A DNA stretch of 64,000 nucleotides from Mactromeris polynyma (lineage: Eukaryota; Mollusca; Bivalvia; Venerida; Mactridae): positions 186,001-250,000 of the forward strand of contig JASFXZ010000096.1 of the NCBI GenBank assembly GCA_032209605.1. The letters run 5' to 3'. Below, piece by piece: positions 25,097 to 38,700 of the stretch. The notes under the pieces were generated by a model. The model was not told the origin of the DNA. It did no database searches and saw only the letters and a list, made by a program, of their open reading frames with translations. Numbering within the stretch: position 1 is the stretch's first letter; each line of letters begins with the position of its first letter. Made by a program: the position numbers and the translations under genes.

Positions 25097-28000
25097 ATGT
25101 CTAGAGGGTAAGTTCTAGAGTTGTAATTGTAGTAGTAACATCATTTGAGGGTCGTTTTAGCATATTTAAATATCGTATACTTCAATAGCCATTGCTTAAA
25201 GGCACATTATTGTTGTTAATATTTATGCATTTCGTTTATATCTTATCTAAATATTGTAAATATCACATGAAAATACATGGTCAGGATAACTCTTCACTAG
25301 AGCCCTAGTCCTTACGAAACATAATAGTCGACCCATACCCACCCAGCCTCCAAGTTGCTGCATAAAGGGATGCTGAGTGGGCGCAGGTACTGCGAAACTC
25401 AGTTTATCGTGGTTTATTGTCCTTGGAAATAGGTAGTTCCCGAACGCAGAAACAGGGTACAGCGGCTGTGGGCTTATGGGTAATATTTTCACATGGGAAA
25501 CATTTCACACATTCTTTTGTTCTTAAAATACCTCGATCTGTGCATTATATCCCGACTGGGGTACATACTTCGATCGGCAATATTTCCCAGCCTGATTAAC
25601 ATTTTGTGATTTGCAGCTATAAATTTAATGTTATGGTTATAAGATGCATATATTTATATATTGCAGTCCTATAGATACCGACAGTGCAACCAAAGCCATT
25701 TGGACATGTTATATATGTCATACAACAGCCCCACTACAAAGCTTACCATCTCTAACAGCACAAGAAAATTCTAGAGAGACAAATATATACATTGACGGTG
25801 AATACAGGTAAGCAATAGTTTGCGTTTCAGATGAAACTGACTTTCAACAGCAAAGTAAAGCCACAGTACTACTGTCATTTCTAAAGTATATTACATTTTT
25901 ATTTAATACTCCAAAAGTAAAGATAAAATTAATATCCTGAAAGTCTTGTATTCAAGTGTCCATATGATGCTTCGGATACATTTTTATTGTGGACCTTTAA
26001 TGTTGGATCCAGTTATCTGTGTCAGTTGCTATATGATAACTTTACAATATATTATACATAAAGCTATGATGTCATTTACAAACTTATATGGACATTAACC
26101 TCAGAAATAATCTGAATTGTTATTATCCTTGTAAAAAATAGGGATGGTGTGGCAGATTCAGAGAAGTTAAATAACTGGTTATAGAGACTTATTGCCACCA
26201 CTGGCTGGTGATGTAATCTAAAAACGTTTTTAAAATCATTGAACTATAAATTGTCTTTGGTTGCAGAATTTACCTTAGGTGCACTAATTGCACACTGGCG
26301 TTTCATGCTGACTGTGCTGGGGTGGATTTGGAAGATATAAATACAAAGAAAGAGACCTGCATTCTGTGCGATGTCTGTGCAGAAGGACAACATGTATGTT
26401 AGCTATGTGTTATTCTGTTTGCAAATATTAATTATTTTATTTATTTGATAGTGAGTGGAGGACTAGAATATCATAATGACATATTTTCCTTAAACATGTT
26501 TGTTTTGAACTACTAGATTATCATAAAAATACAATTCACGAAGTAGTTTTGAGGCACAGACATCTGTTACAGGCTGTGAAGTTCTTGTTTAAAACTTGGA
26601 TGTCTGACGAGGCTAATTGCTCCCATTTAACATGTGTTCATATATAAAGTTGGTATGATAAATTTAAAATTTATTTTGATGTCTTGGAAAGCCGACAACC
26701 TACTAATGTTGTTGTATGTCTTTAGTATCAAAAACATTAAACATATACAAATAAGGAAGTGCATTTACATTTATCAATATTGTTGTTTTTTCCTGCAGGA
26801 TAAACCTCAGACTGACAGACAGTAATGGGAAGGAGATGTCAGTTCATTGCCCTAATCACATTGTCGACATGTTAATTAGTGATGAGACAGGTATGATTTG
26901 ATTTAATTTGACCATGATGTTTTTAAGGAGAATTAAGAATATCATTGTCCAACTGGATGTCTGTTTGTCCATCCATCCCAGTTTGTTGAGAAGACATCCT
27001 ATCTAAAATATACCTAGAATCATTTGGGCATTTATTGCTTAACATATAACGTATACTCATTCTGAGACAAAGACGGTTTACCAGTATATTCCATATTGCT
27101 TCAGTGTAAACATTTATAATGACCAAGCTTTATTGCTGTGAATAGGGTAAGTACATAGTATACTTCTCAGAACTTTGATTTGGAAAAAGTATGCAGTTCT
27201 GTTCATATGTATAGAAAATAGTATAATATTAATACAACTTCATAATCTAAAAGTTCAAATTAACTAATAGCATAAATGTTTAAAATAGTTTTCTTTAGTA
27301 TATAGTTGCACTTGTACAAGTTAACAAGATGAAAGTTTATATTTGTTTGTTTATAGATTCTCAGGTGAAGGAGATGATAGTGAACAGCTTGATGCATGAA
27401 TCAACCAGCTCTTCTAGCCATGAACCGGTTTCGACAAGCAATAAAGGTAACAGAGTTAGCATTGTTGTGCACAGAATATATTCATTATATCAGACAATTT
27501 AAGCCGGATGTAAAAATTAATATTGGAATTATTGGGTTGTCCCCAAAAAGCATGACAAATTCAAGAAGCACCATCTTTTTAACGTCATTTTCCAAAAAAA
27601 ACAATCCTTTATTTTGTATGAAAGATTTACTAATCTTGGAACTATATTTCTTCATTTATTTGTTTATTTTACTTATTTCCAACATTATATATGGTTAACC
27701 AGCACAGCCCATAAATGTCAAAGAGAGATTACGCGTCAACAAATGTAAATGCATATAGGTTCTGCTTAAAGATTGTTTTACTTGTCCCCATATATACTTT
27801 ACTTTTGTGTTCTAATGTTACAAGTTTCCCTCGGAAGTACAATAAGTCTGAATAATCAGTCTGAATTCTATGAAATTATATAATAATTAATTTTGGTGCT
27901 GAAATATGTCTATTAAGAAAGCATGATGTCAGATGTACAAGCAATCAAATTTCTTACAGTTTCAAAGTGGACCCCAGAAGCGGAAAAGTTATTACTAGAC

Positions 28001-29117
28001 AAATATACATCTGCAGAGGAAGGAAAAACGGTCTGCAAAAATAAGTGGAAACAAATAGCCAATGAAGTAAACAAGTATGGATACAACTTTACTGGAGAAA
28101 ACTGCAGACTTAAAATTAAATGTCTTAAGGAAAAGTATGAAAGAAACAAGAAGAAAAACAAAAAATCCGGAGAATCACCGGCAGACTCTGACAGTGAGGA
28201 CTTGTTAGAAACATTCACACGTTGCCCTGACATGAAGCCAGTCTATGTTGTAGACTCCGGCAATAAGTCTACAAAGAAAATGCCTCCTCTTTCTGACAGC
28301 GATGACTCCACGGTTGGTATGGACATGAAAAAGCGGCAGTTCACCTGCTCCACTACCCAACAGCAAGGATGACTCCACTTGTGGTATGAACATTTTATGT
28401 TTGCGATATTGACTGTTAAAATGAATATGTGTGTTTTTAACAGTTTTATGACACATGACACTTAAATGATGTCAATTCTGTGTAGTGACACAATTACATA
28501 AAATGTGAAATATCACTTGCAAAATGAATGTATAACATGATTGAAAGCATATGTAGAAATGTATATTACTGTTACCTAAACTTGACAAAATACAGAATTA
28601 AATAATATGAGGCTCGGCTCTATCATCATATAATGCAGTTAACATGCTTATATTATAAATATAGACATGTATTGTGAAATAGCCTCTATATATGATATAT
28701 TGCAAGAGAGTGATCAGCTGCATATTATCCGGATGAAAGATCACTTACGTTTTAAATGTTGTAAAATCTAAAAGTCTCAATTTAAAAGAAGTGTCTATGA
28801 TTGTGTGAAACATAAGAAACTTTATCAATTATTGTGTAAATATAACAAACTGTAACTTGGATCATGTTGTGCAAAAATTCTGGACTTCGTTCTATGTGCG
28901 GCTGATTTTTAATTTTCATTTCTTTATTTCAGGCTCAGAAGATGCTATGCAGAGCGAGAAAAAGCGCCCTAGACGATCAGTTGAAGTCAGGAAAGACTTT
29001 CTTCAGGACGTGCTGGTGAAGAGAGAGGAGGCAGCTGAGAGGAGACACCGTGAAAAGATGGAGAGTGTCAATTCTCTTATCAGTGTTCTGAAAGATGCTG
29101 TCAAAAAAGATGCATAA
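25097..29117 (+). CDS. PHD-finger plus Myb/SANT-like protein (multi-exon)
   Basis: Exons: 25097-25107, 25667-25807, 26267-26393, 26799-26890, 27357-27446, 27933-28316, 28933-29117. The first three join in phase: ATG at 25097, then a PHD-type C4HC3 finger (WTCYICH, then YLRCTNCTLAFHADC, then CILCDVC). Exons 4-7 also join in phase. They carry a Ser-rich linker, a Myb/SANT-like trihelix domain (SKWTPEAEKLLLDKY, NKWKQIANEVNKYGYNFTG) and a basic coiled-coil tail (KRPRRS, RREKMESVNSLISVL). This is probably a nuclear DNA-binding protein that reads chromatin. Problem: exon 3 ends in phase 0 (donor GTATGT) but exon 4 needs two carried bases. Joined directly, the protein stops after DKPQTDRQ. A small unseen exon (2 mod 3) or two separate transcripts are possible; ATG 27923, in frame, could start a SANT-only protein of 192 aa. 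Function is otherwise unknown. Confidence 0.7.
25250..25600. other. First intron of PHD-SANT gene, unassigned sequence
   Basis: It contains overlapping open frames on both strands (81 and 60 codons), with higher GC than its surroundings. Neither peptide resembles a family I know. It could be a fragment of an old element. Confidence 0.25.
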
Positions 29118-29271
29118 ATCTGCCAAACATGCAAAATTTATATTGTTGTGTTCAGTATAATACCGTTGATATTCTTGGCTTTTGTTAGTTGTTTGCAAGG
29201 ATCATGGATGTCCTCTTGAATTTATTTTTATTATTTGACTTAAGTACTAGTTATTTTCTAAAATGTTAGTT

Positions 29272-29713
29272 GTTTATGGGGAACATACATGAGGAATATG
29301 ATCCTCTTGCTTTCTGTTTTAGTGTTCTGCACTTAAGTACAAGTCCTCGACTATTGTTATTTGTTTATGAGAAACATAAATGAGGACTAAGAACCTCTTG
29401 CTTTCTGTTAGTGTTATGGACTATAAGGGACATGATAATTTATTGTAACCAATAAGGGACATCTTTTTTATGGAAACTTGTAGGGACATTTTTTTATGGT
29501 AACGTATAAGGGACATGATAATTTATTGTAATCTATAAGTGACATCTTTTTTTGGAAATATGTAAGGGACATCATTTTGTATGGAAAATTATAAGGGACA
29601 TCGTATTTTATTGACACATATATGGGGCATCTTTTTCTATTATAACCTATAAGGGACATAAATGAGGACTATGATCCTCTTGCTTTCTGTTTTAGTGTTC
29701 TGGACTTAAGTAC
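29272..29713. repeat. Degenerate 'AAGGGACAT' tandem repeats between 65-bp direct repeats
   Basis: A block with GATCCTCTTGCTTTCTGTTT and TTAGTGTTCTG-ACTTAAGTAC occurs at about 29300, 29390 (diverged) and 29673. Between them is a degenerate tandem array of about 38 bases built on TAAGGGACATC-TTTTTTATGG-AA (29420-29655). Non-coding; it directly abuts the CACTA-like terminus. Confidence 0.75.
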
Positions 29714-29715
29714 TA

Positions 29716-30290
29716 CACTACTGGATGCACTAGCCATTAAACATAGATTAAAAACACATGAAATACCCATGAAATAATTGAAACCCATTAATTAACCCCG
29801 TTAATTCTTGTATCAATTTATTTAACGGGTTTCACAATATTAATGGGTTACATCTTAAAATACCATTAAAACCCCATACATGACCATGAATGATGCCATG
29901 AAAATATGGTTTGAATTGCTTAAAAAATTAATGGCCTTGAAAAAGCAATGAATTTCTGTTTCATTTAAATTTAACAGGATTATTAATGGCTTTTAAATTT
30001 AAGTTAATGCCAATTAAATTTTAGACTTAGTAAGATTTTGTTGCTGACAAAAAATAATGGCCATAACCAGTAATTTGATGCCCATTAAATCCTACATTCA
30101 GTAAAATGTGTTTCCAAAACAAAAAGTAATGGCCATTACTTCTATGATATCCATTAAACAAAATCCTACTAAATCATTCATGGCCATCAACAGTCATTGG
30201 ATGCCAATAAATGGTATTGTACATATATATATTCTGTAAAATGTATTTCCTAAACAAAAAATAATGGCCATTACTTCTAATATACTGGTA
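29716..30290. repeat. CACTA-like terminus with dense subterminal ATGGCCAT/CCATTAA motifs
   Basis: CACTACTGGATGCACTAGCC begins at 29716, preceded by CTA. Over the next 550 bases some fourteen short motifs recur in both orientations: CCATTAAA, AATGGCCAT, CCCATTAA, AATGGGTT (for example 29733, 29788, 29839, 30057, 30081, 30130, 30152, 30263). CACTA/EnSpm transposons carry such subterminal arrays, which their accessory protein binds. The position 0.8 kb beyond the 3' end of the transposase gene fits. The opposite terminus was not found. Confidence 0.5.
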
Positions 30291-30936
30291 TCTTTAAACA
30301 ACATCATAAATGACCCTCGTCAACAACTTGTATTTGATTAAATCCAACAATCTGTAAATAATCTCAACAAATTAGAAGCCGGCTAAAATAAAATACTGTT
30401 TTGACAAGATCTGATACTGTATAACCTAAATACAAACAACAAAAGAAATTGAGGGTCACCTGTTCTATATTTCATTTAGTCAAAACTTTGCTCGTTAATT
30501 TGTATTTTTATTTTGTATAAAAGAGATGAATAAATGTTAGGATTCTTTGCTTTACTTTATCCAGGAACTTCTCATACTTTTCAATGGAATTATAATGGAA
30601 AATTATGAGTTTTTTTTAGGTTTTTGTTAGGTACTTACGCAAATATTGACAGCGCATTTCATTAGAATAACACACATTTAATGTTGTATCTTCATCTCAG
30701 AAAATGAATTGATCAGAGGGTAATTTTCAACAACTGGAGTTTTATGAATTTAATGTCACCTTGGGACAAAACTACAAAACAGGCTTTTTTGGGTGAAAAT
30801 AGAATTTTTTAAATTCAACTATATATACTGCAAAATTGACTGATCCAACACTTGAACACTCATGTAATATTACAAATGCCATCATACAGATTTAAAGATC
30901 TGTTACAAACAAATTTATGCTCATTTGATGTCTTTT
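30291..30936. other. 3' flank of the CACTA transposase
   Basis: Non-coding AT-rich sequence between the subterminal motif region and the transposase stop. A minus-strand AATAAA (plus TTTATT at 30937-30942) lies about 160 bases past the stop and is the likely poly(A) signal. Confidence 0.4.
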
Positions 30937-31100
30937 TTATTCAATAGAGCCGTTCAAACATTATGCATTACAAAATTAAGGATAGGTGGTTTTTGTTGAA
31001 TGGATTATATACACACTAAAAGTAAAGTCTATATTTGACAATGAAGATTTTATGCAGGATTTACAGTAACACTGAGGCAATGGTTGTTGAAAATCAAATT

Positions 31101-34100
31101 TTAATTGAAAGGTTTCTTTCCACTGTTAAGAAACCAAAGTTCATGCTTTTCAGTTTTGTCTTCAGCAGTCACTAGCGGCTTTGACAGTTTATTAACTTTC
31201 ACAAAAGAACGTGTCCTTTTATTGCCACAGTTAATTTCTGAGTACCATAGCCCTGTGGCACAATCAAACTGCAAATTATCAAACCACTCCACATATGCAA
31301 AACAATGTCTATCAGCAACTGAATTAATTTCTGAAACATGTTCAATAAAGTAACAGATTCTTCCAAATTGAATAAACAACCCACAATCTAACTTCTGACG
31401 ACCAGGTGCACCTCTTGCAAATTCACAACACACAAAAGATGAAATAGTTTTAGCAGTTTTGGTTTCATACAATTTTGATGTATATACTGTTTCCCTCTTT
31501 GTAACTGAGTGAGTTTCTGTATGATAAGAGTACTTGAACACATCACAGGAGTCACATTCTGTAATTTCAAGCTGGTAATGTATGGATTTAAGGTCTCTGT
31601 TTCTTAGATTCACTGCTCGTCTCTTATCTGTTTTATCACATGATTCTACAGCAGGACTGTCAGCCTTGTTACTATCAACATCCATGGAACTTGTTCCGGT
31701 TGTTAAATTTGTTGTAACCTTTGGTATGCGATTGGTGGACATCATAAAATTACACCAGTCATGTATAATAAATGTCTCAATAGCTGTGGCCTCTGGATAT
31801 CTCATGTTCAAAGTTCGTTTGCAGATCCACGAGTTAAAACGTTCAAATACATACATCCATGTGCCATATACTGGGCCAAATCTTCGGATTCCATTAGGAA
31901 TATGGTGAAGTATATGTGTGGTTATGTTTGCCAGAGATATTGGGAAGTCCCTTTCTAGCAGAGCTAGTGCAGTGTTGAGGTCTTTTTCAATCTGATTAAT
32001 ATCATCAGCCTCTACTTTTTCACTACAAAGATTGGCAAGACTATCAAGAACTAGGAAAAATGTTTGTTGGCATCTTTGTGATAAAGTGTTTTTCAGACAA
32101 AATTTTAAGATTCCCTGGGTTGCAATTTGTTTCCAGTCATGAGATTTCAAACTTCCTGGTTTACTAATAAAACGTCCAGGTTTTAATCCAAAATCACTGG
32201 GAACACGTATACTTTCAGCTCGTTTGTCTGCATCTTGTAGCTCAGATTTTGTCAACATAAATGGCAGTGTTGGTTCACTAGCACGTACTTTCATCACCTT
32301 TTGTTTTTTTGTTTTGTGTTGCAAGTCTGTTGAAACAGTGTCATGTATGTCCTGCAAATCATCAGACCTTTGCAAGGTGTGCAATCGGCTCATTTGTTTT
32401 TCAGCAGCAACAATTTTATTTGTGTCCACATAATTACCCGTGACAACATTCATAATGTTTTGTACAACATCTTTGACTGTATGACAGCAGTCTGGAAGAC
32501 ACTCATTAACACGATCATGATCAGGCAGCTTACTAATAGAATAATTTTTCTTACAACCAGTGGCTGTAGACACTAACTGAGCCTGTGTTTTATTTTTTGC
32601 GTTTTCATATGCTCTACGATAGCACGATTCTTCATCAGAAACTCGCTGTTTAGGTCTATCTGATGAATCTGCAGTCCTTGAATAGAACGAAGTTTCATCA
32701 AGACGCAGTGGATCCTCTCGTGACAAGTACGATCTATTTGAAAGGTACACAACTTTGCTCAAATGTTTGTTATGTTCACCTCGAACATGACACCAGTGGC
32801 AACCTGCTAAACTTCCACTCCCATGTTGATGAAACAGTTTAGACAGTCCAGGATAATCTAATATATATAACAAAAGTTTCAGCTTTACATCTACTGGGGC
32901 ATTGGTATATGTGTTATAAGCTTTACACTGAGTTAGATATAGCAATTCGTCCACTAGCACTTCCACATATGGACTTAAGTTTGAGGACTCTGACTTCTCT
33001 TTTCCTGGTATTATGCCAACAAGTTGTATATTTCCAAATGAATTTCTGATATGCCTTGGAAAATTTAAGATCGTTAACATAATTGGTGTCATGGAGTACA
33101 TTACACCAATGTTATGAAATGGATTAACACCATCCAGCTCTAAAGCAAAAGAAATACCCATTTTATCCCCAGCAAAAAATCCATCTTCAGAATAAAGTTC
33201 TTTCCAAGAAGATGAATGATGAATATCCCACATTTCAGTACCTTCATAATCACTTCCAGGGTGTGACATAACTAGCTGTGCAAGATTAACCTCTCCATAC
33301 AATCTAGCAAGTCTTGGACCGATAGGAATATAACTGAATCTTCTTCTAGAGACTTGTCTTGACTGTTTAATGCTACTGCTTGAGCCTACATATCTATTTT
33401 CTCCACACACAGGACATTTAAGCAAGTCAGCATATTGTGATGTTTCATTATTCCGAAAGATAACACATTCATTAACACAAACATCAAATACGAGCTTTGT
33501 AACTACATACGGATTGATTAGTTTTCTAGCCTCATAATATGATGAAGGCAATGTATTTGCTGTATCACTATGAATTACTTTTTGAACTTTTAGATTATGA
33601 GTAAATGCAGCTTTGCTCATAGATGGATGTGCAATAAACAGTGAAAAGTTCATAGCCAGCCACTGCATAACAGTTATTTGTGAATTAGGTAAAGTCTCAA
33701 CTGCAGGTCCCTCTTCATATAAGTTTTTATCGTAATAAAATGACCATGGATTGTCAGAGCAAGATGCTGACTCCATTGAGCAGTCACTATCAGACAAGCT
33801 ATCATCTTCCTCACTTTCCGATAAGCTTTTACTTCCTTCAGTATTGTTTGAGCTTGAGAAATCACTGTCTGCTGCAGCATCATCAGTTACAAGTTCATCT
33901 TCAGAGCTGAAAAGATACAAATAGAACTGATAAAAAAACACTTAGAATAATATAAGCAGTCACAGAGGGGCAAATGTCCCCTTACGGTCGACTATTTAAT
34001 GAAAGTACTACAGTCCATAACCAGAATAACGAGGCTGAACACAGCCTTTTATCAGAAGAGGACATATGGTAACTGACGGCAAATTTGGCTCCCATCAAGG

Positions 34101-34742
34101 AAATGTACACGGGCATTAACTACATGTACATATTGCTTTGTATGTGTTTGTGAGAGTTAGGTGCAATATTTTTCAAGAAATCATAAAAATCCAAATTAGC
34201 TGGTTGTTGGCCATCTTAGATCAGATCCAGAAAAAAGTACATGGGCATTTACATACCACATATGTTTGTGAAGTTTGAGAGAGGTATAGGTGCAATAGGT
34301 TTGATTTTTTAGGGTGTTCGTTGGATCTTTGCATACAGGATGTCACCCGACTTGACTCGGGGTGGCATATGTGTGATGTCCATTGGCCTAATATTATTTA
34401 AAATAAACATGTTAAATCATAAATTTATGTCATTTATGGGCCTAAGAAGCTAGTATTAGCTTAAATGGAAATTCCATATCAAGGTTTCAAAACTTAATTT
34501 TACTACTGCATTTTTTAAAATATGTACCTGTTTTCAATGACAAAGTCTTCGCTTGCAGGCTCTAGGCTAGCATCTTGGTGTTGCATGGATGATGCAGAGC
34601 ACTCCTCAGAATCCAATTCGGAGCTGGGCTCGGTATAATCATATAAGCCATACATTTTTTCATGACGGTACCGTGTATGTCTATTTAATGGGTGACCCAC
34701 ATGTTTGCACAATTTGCAAATGCAATTTTTCATGGAAGACAT
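31101..34742 (-). CDS. CACTA/EnSpm-type transposase (tnp2-like + DUF4218-like), 1006 aa
   Basis: Two coding exons on the minus strand, 34742-34528 and 33906-31101, join in phase (AG|C). An acceptor just upstream of the ATG shows an additional non-coding 5' exon. Residues 9-27 form a C2H2-like finger (CKLC...HTRYRH) and 70-125 are acidic Ser-rich. A tnp2-family core follows: VCVNECVIFR, KCPVCGENRY, PIGPRLARLY, ELDGVNPFHN (Asp330), LYILDYPGL (Asp422) and GCHWCHVRGEH. Residues 660-800 match the DUF4218-type C-terminal block, with THILHHIPNGIRRFGPVYGT and YVFERFNSW (Glu760). Asp330, Asp422 and Glu760 are the likely metal-binding set. The frame is uninterrupted, so the protein may be functional. 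It would act in the nucleus, cutting and joining element ends. The 5' half recurs at 61982-64000. Confidence 0.9.
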
Positions 34743-34754
34743 GTTGCCGAAACT

Positions 34755-35766
34755 GAAAAGAAACATTGTCCATATAAATTCAGGTGAAAATAAAATGAAG
34801 AACAAACATAATTACAAATCTATGTTCAGGCACTCAGGAAATTTTACTTCAATTAACTTACATCTGAATATCTTGAACAATTTTTAATTATATCGTAGAG
34901 TGCCCTGTTTTGGTGACGTACCTGTTTCAGTGACCTGTCTTTCAATGTGCGGCATTTTTTTTTGAAGAGCTCTATGACGTTAAATTTTATTGCAAACTTT
35001 ACAGTTAACAAATAGCTGTCTATGCTATTATCAAAAAGCAAAAAAAATGATGATAATACCTAAGAACCAGTTTGTTTTTGTAAGCCTATGATATTTTTGC
35101 TCATTTTCTTATTACTTTTTATACCTATCCTTTTTGTATAAATCAAAGCATAATGTCAAAGTAAACTAAATGTAAGGAATAAGAATTAATTTATTGTCAA
35201 TTCATTAAATCAGTATGAAGGGTTTATATGTTAAGGTCACTGAAACTGGTCCATCCAGGATAATATCTGTTGAGTGTTGTTAGTTAATTTTTGCACGAAA
35301 ACAGGATACCACAAAAATTATGTAAAGAAATAACTAAGGCAAAACCGAACCCTCTGCAGTACAGCCTGGTTAAGGAGTCAAACAGAAAAAGTTCAAACAT
35401 GCTAACAGTAACAGTGCCATGTCTACCATCGCCGCGAGGATATGATGATCGCGAAAACTCATGACGTTTCCAAAAGCAAAGAAAATTCACAACTTTACGG
35501 ATAAAAAATTATCTACATGAACGGGGAATCATTTTCATCTATGAATGGTTACGAAAGAACAACCGAGAATGTATTACCTGTTCCTTTATATGTGTTGACA
35601 GCAAACTCGCACAAGATCAAAAGCGTTTGCTTGCTTCCACGGTTTACAAGTTTAAATTTCCCGGACCTGTACGGATTTTGCGGGTTTTTGTCTACGCGCG
35701 GGAAAGATACTCGGAATACCTCTACAGCCCGCCAGAAATTCATCTTTTGTAAAATCTTGGAGGAAA
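34755..35766. promoter_or_regulatory. Divergent promoter region between transposase and SAM-domain gene
   Basis: The transposase is transcribed left from a non-coding first exon right of 34753 (acceptor CTTTTCAG on the minus strand just before TTTCGGCAAC-ATG). The SAM-domain gene's first coding exon begins at 35767 going right. The interval 35380-35766 is richer in CpG than its surroundings (CCATCGCCGCGAGG, GTCTACGCGCGGG). A shared bidirectional promoter is inferred from the layout only. Confidence 0.4.
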
Positions 35767-38700
35767 ATGGACAATATTCCACTCTTTGAATTAACAGACG
35801 AAGGTCGCACGGCAATAACCGGTAAGTTTGATGTCTTTGGAATTAGTTAATTGCAGATTTCTCCTAGTAAGCTAATTTTGAGTAGTTATCGTGAACTTTT
35901 TGATGCGATATCAGAAGCTGAAATTTGCCCCCGTTCTTGATTCGCGACATGTTGTACTCACTGGCACCAATAAATCTGTGTTTTTGAGTTTGTGATTGCA
36001 TTGTTTTGTTTTAAATCTTTTTTATTTAATTTAAACCACAGTTTGGTGGTCTGGTGCCAGTGTAGGACTAGTGCCAGTGCTCAGGACGTGGTACAGTTTG
36101 TGTAGACTGGAAACATACATGTTCGAAATCATTGTCAATCAAGTTTATTTAATACATCTTATTTAGGATCCTTGACTTAAATGAATGAAAAAAACTTCAT
36201 TTATGCAATTTATTTCGGATTTAATCAGCTCCCATTGTTGGCAGTTTTCTTTCCTTTTTCGATCTTCAGTCGTCTGCTAAAACCATAGGCAATAAAAATA
36301 GTGCATGCCACTGGAAGAATAACATATACCAAACTAATATTGTGCAGAAATATCGACAAAGTCAATGTGGTTTTAACGATCAAAAGGGCATGTGTCCGCG
36401 TACTGGTAGTATCCACATACAGTTTCGGTCATCTATGCACAGGACCTTGCAATCCAAAAATGTTAACCCCGTCCACCTGATATGATGAGAGAAGGAATGC
36501 AATGCACTCAGTACCCCACCCACTTATCTCATACAAGAATTTTTTTCCGAACAACATGACGTTTTTTTCCGGTCTAGACAGTTACGATAAATACATTATC
36601 AAATATGTCCTTACCTTCTAATTTTCATTATTTTTAACGTTCCTATTGACTATTAAATGCAAGTTATCCCATGTCACCGTCGCCATGTTGTGTTTCGCTT
36701 CAGAACAATAACAATTAGGGTAAATGCCACACCAGCTATAGGAACGTTAAACATAATTAATGAGAACTATAAGTGTAACGGTTGCTGAATGTATAAAGGG
36801 AGGTAATTGGATAATATGCAAATTTAAGAAACTCAAACTGTAGTCATTTAAGAAGAATGGCATATATTAGAGCAACAAATCACCCTCTGTGGTGAGCTAG
36901 CTTTTCACCGATGGTATTTGTTGTGTCTGCCGCTCGGAACGTTACAGAAGGTTGTTAAGATATTTATCGTTTCTTACAGTCTATACCCGAAAATACCATT
37001 GTGATGTTGCTGGGGCGAAAATTATTGTATGAGATTAGTGGGTAGGGTACTGAGTGCATTGCATTCCTTCTTTTATTATATTGATATCTGAATCGGATGG
37101 GCAGAGTTAATTATTTATTTTGGATGACAAGGTTTAATGCTGGCGGAAAGGCAGTGTATTTGGTGGTTTATTTGTATGTTATTATGTTGTATATGTTCTT
37201 TTTATATATGATAAATGTGTTGTGGTTGATTCAGAACTTTATCTCTATATATGCTAACTGCTACTGATGTTATTTTACGCAGGAGTCAGGAACTAGTTCA
37301 CAGTTTCAGTTACGACTGATGAACAACCTACCGCCTCTTGTTCAACAAGGTATAACTTTTTATATAATTTTTTTTATTTCAGACAATGGTGTTACTGCTG
37401 AGATGCTCCTCGAGTTTACAGAAGGAGACATCAATGATCTCTTCAAAATGTTCAAAGACCGTTTCATTATCCGAAAATTTCTGAAAGGTGTTCAGCTGAA
37501 TTCTTCTTTACAATCTGCGAGTGAGGTGCACTCAGAGACCATGTCAACCATTTCAACAATCTCTGAATCCGGTGCTGACAGTGAAATAGAAATTCTTTCC
37601 CCTAAGATGCCTGAGACAAATACACCTAGCAAGCTAAGTGTTCCTTATTCTGTGAATGATATGCTGGAAAGAAAACAGGTACGTGGGAAATCATCACCAG
37701 CACAAAATTATTTCCGCAGTCTACTGAGAGATGCAGCAGTAAGCTCAAAAATTTGGAAACATGCACCACTACTGTCTGAAATATCTGAAAACAAACGTAA
37801 TGCCTTTTTTAAGGCCTTTGAAGTAGTTCCACAGCTTATAGAGAGAAAAAGACTGATTTGGCAAAGATTGGGCGAAAGCCTACAAAATCGTAGGAAATAC
37901 ATGAATGACAAATCAAATGGCAAAAGATTGAAAAGCAATACTAGTAGTGCACAAGAAGTAAATGAAAATAGCAGTAATCTTAAAGTTGGTGACCAGGTTG
38001 TCATGCTTTCAAAAGATAAAACGCCAGTGGGTGATGGTATCGTGATTAAACTGGGATTGATGTTTTCCGAAGTTGTTGTAAGAAAAGTGTATGAAATTTG
38101 TAAAGCCACTAATATTGAACTTCCTACTCCAGTAGGAAATCAAACCTTTTTAACTGAAAAGGTTGTTAAAATGGTTACAGGATGGAGAAATTCCAGAATA
38201 GTAGTGAAGTCATCAGAAAAGAAAGCTAAAAATGTGAAATCCTCTGCGCCAAACACATCTTCTGAAAAAGCGGGAAGTACAGCTACAGTCGTTAAATCAA
38301 AAAAATCTGGCTCGAAGGCAACAGTCGTTAAATCCTCTTTGCCAAAGGCATCAGAAAAATCCACTGGACATGTGAAACTGTTAGAAGAACAAAGAGAAAC
38401 TGCTAATATATTGAAATCAAATACTACAAAGAGGACCTTCAACCTTGACACACCTAAAAGCAGCTCATCAGCTAAGTATAAGAAGTATGAAACTTGTTCA
38501 GGAACAGACTCGGAGTCAGATTCCGACAGTAGGGACTCAAACCACTCTGTAAGCAGCTCATCAGCTAAGTATAAGAAGGTTGAAACTTGTGCAGGAACAG
38601 ACTTAGATTCAGATAGTGACTCAAACCATTCTGAGAGCCTTTTGAGTGATAATACCTGTAATGTAGGTATCTATGAGTGGTCAAAGGGTGATGTTTATAT

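Noticed and set aside
35517..35789. 90-codon plus-strand frame upstream of the SAM gene
   Set aside because: It overlaps the promoter-like region and the 35767 exon in a different frame; no family match and no splice support.
36052..36062. CACTGGCACCA / TGGTGCCAGTG pair (with 35958-35969) as the second CACTA terminus
   Set aside because: The two words are inverse but only about 90 bases apart, and neither matches the CACTACTGGATGC end at 29716.
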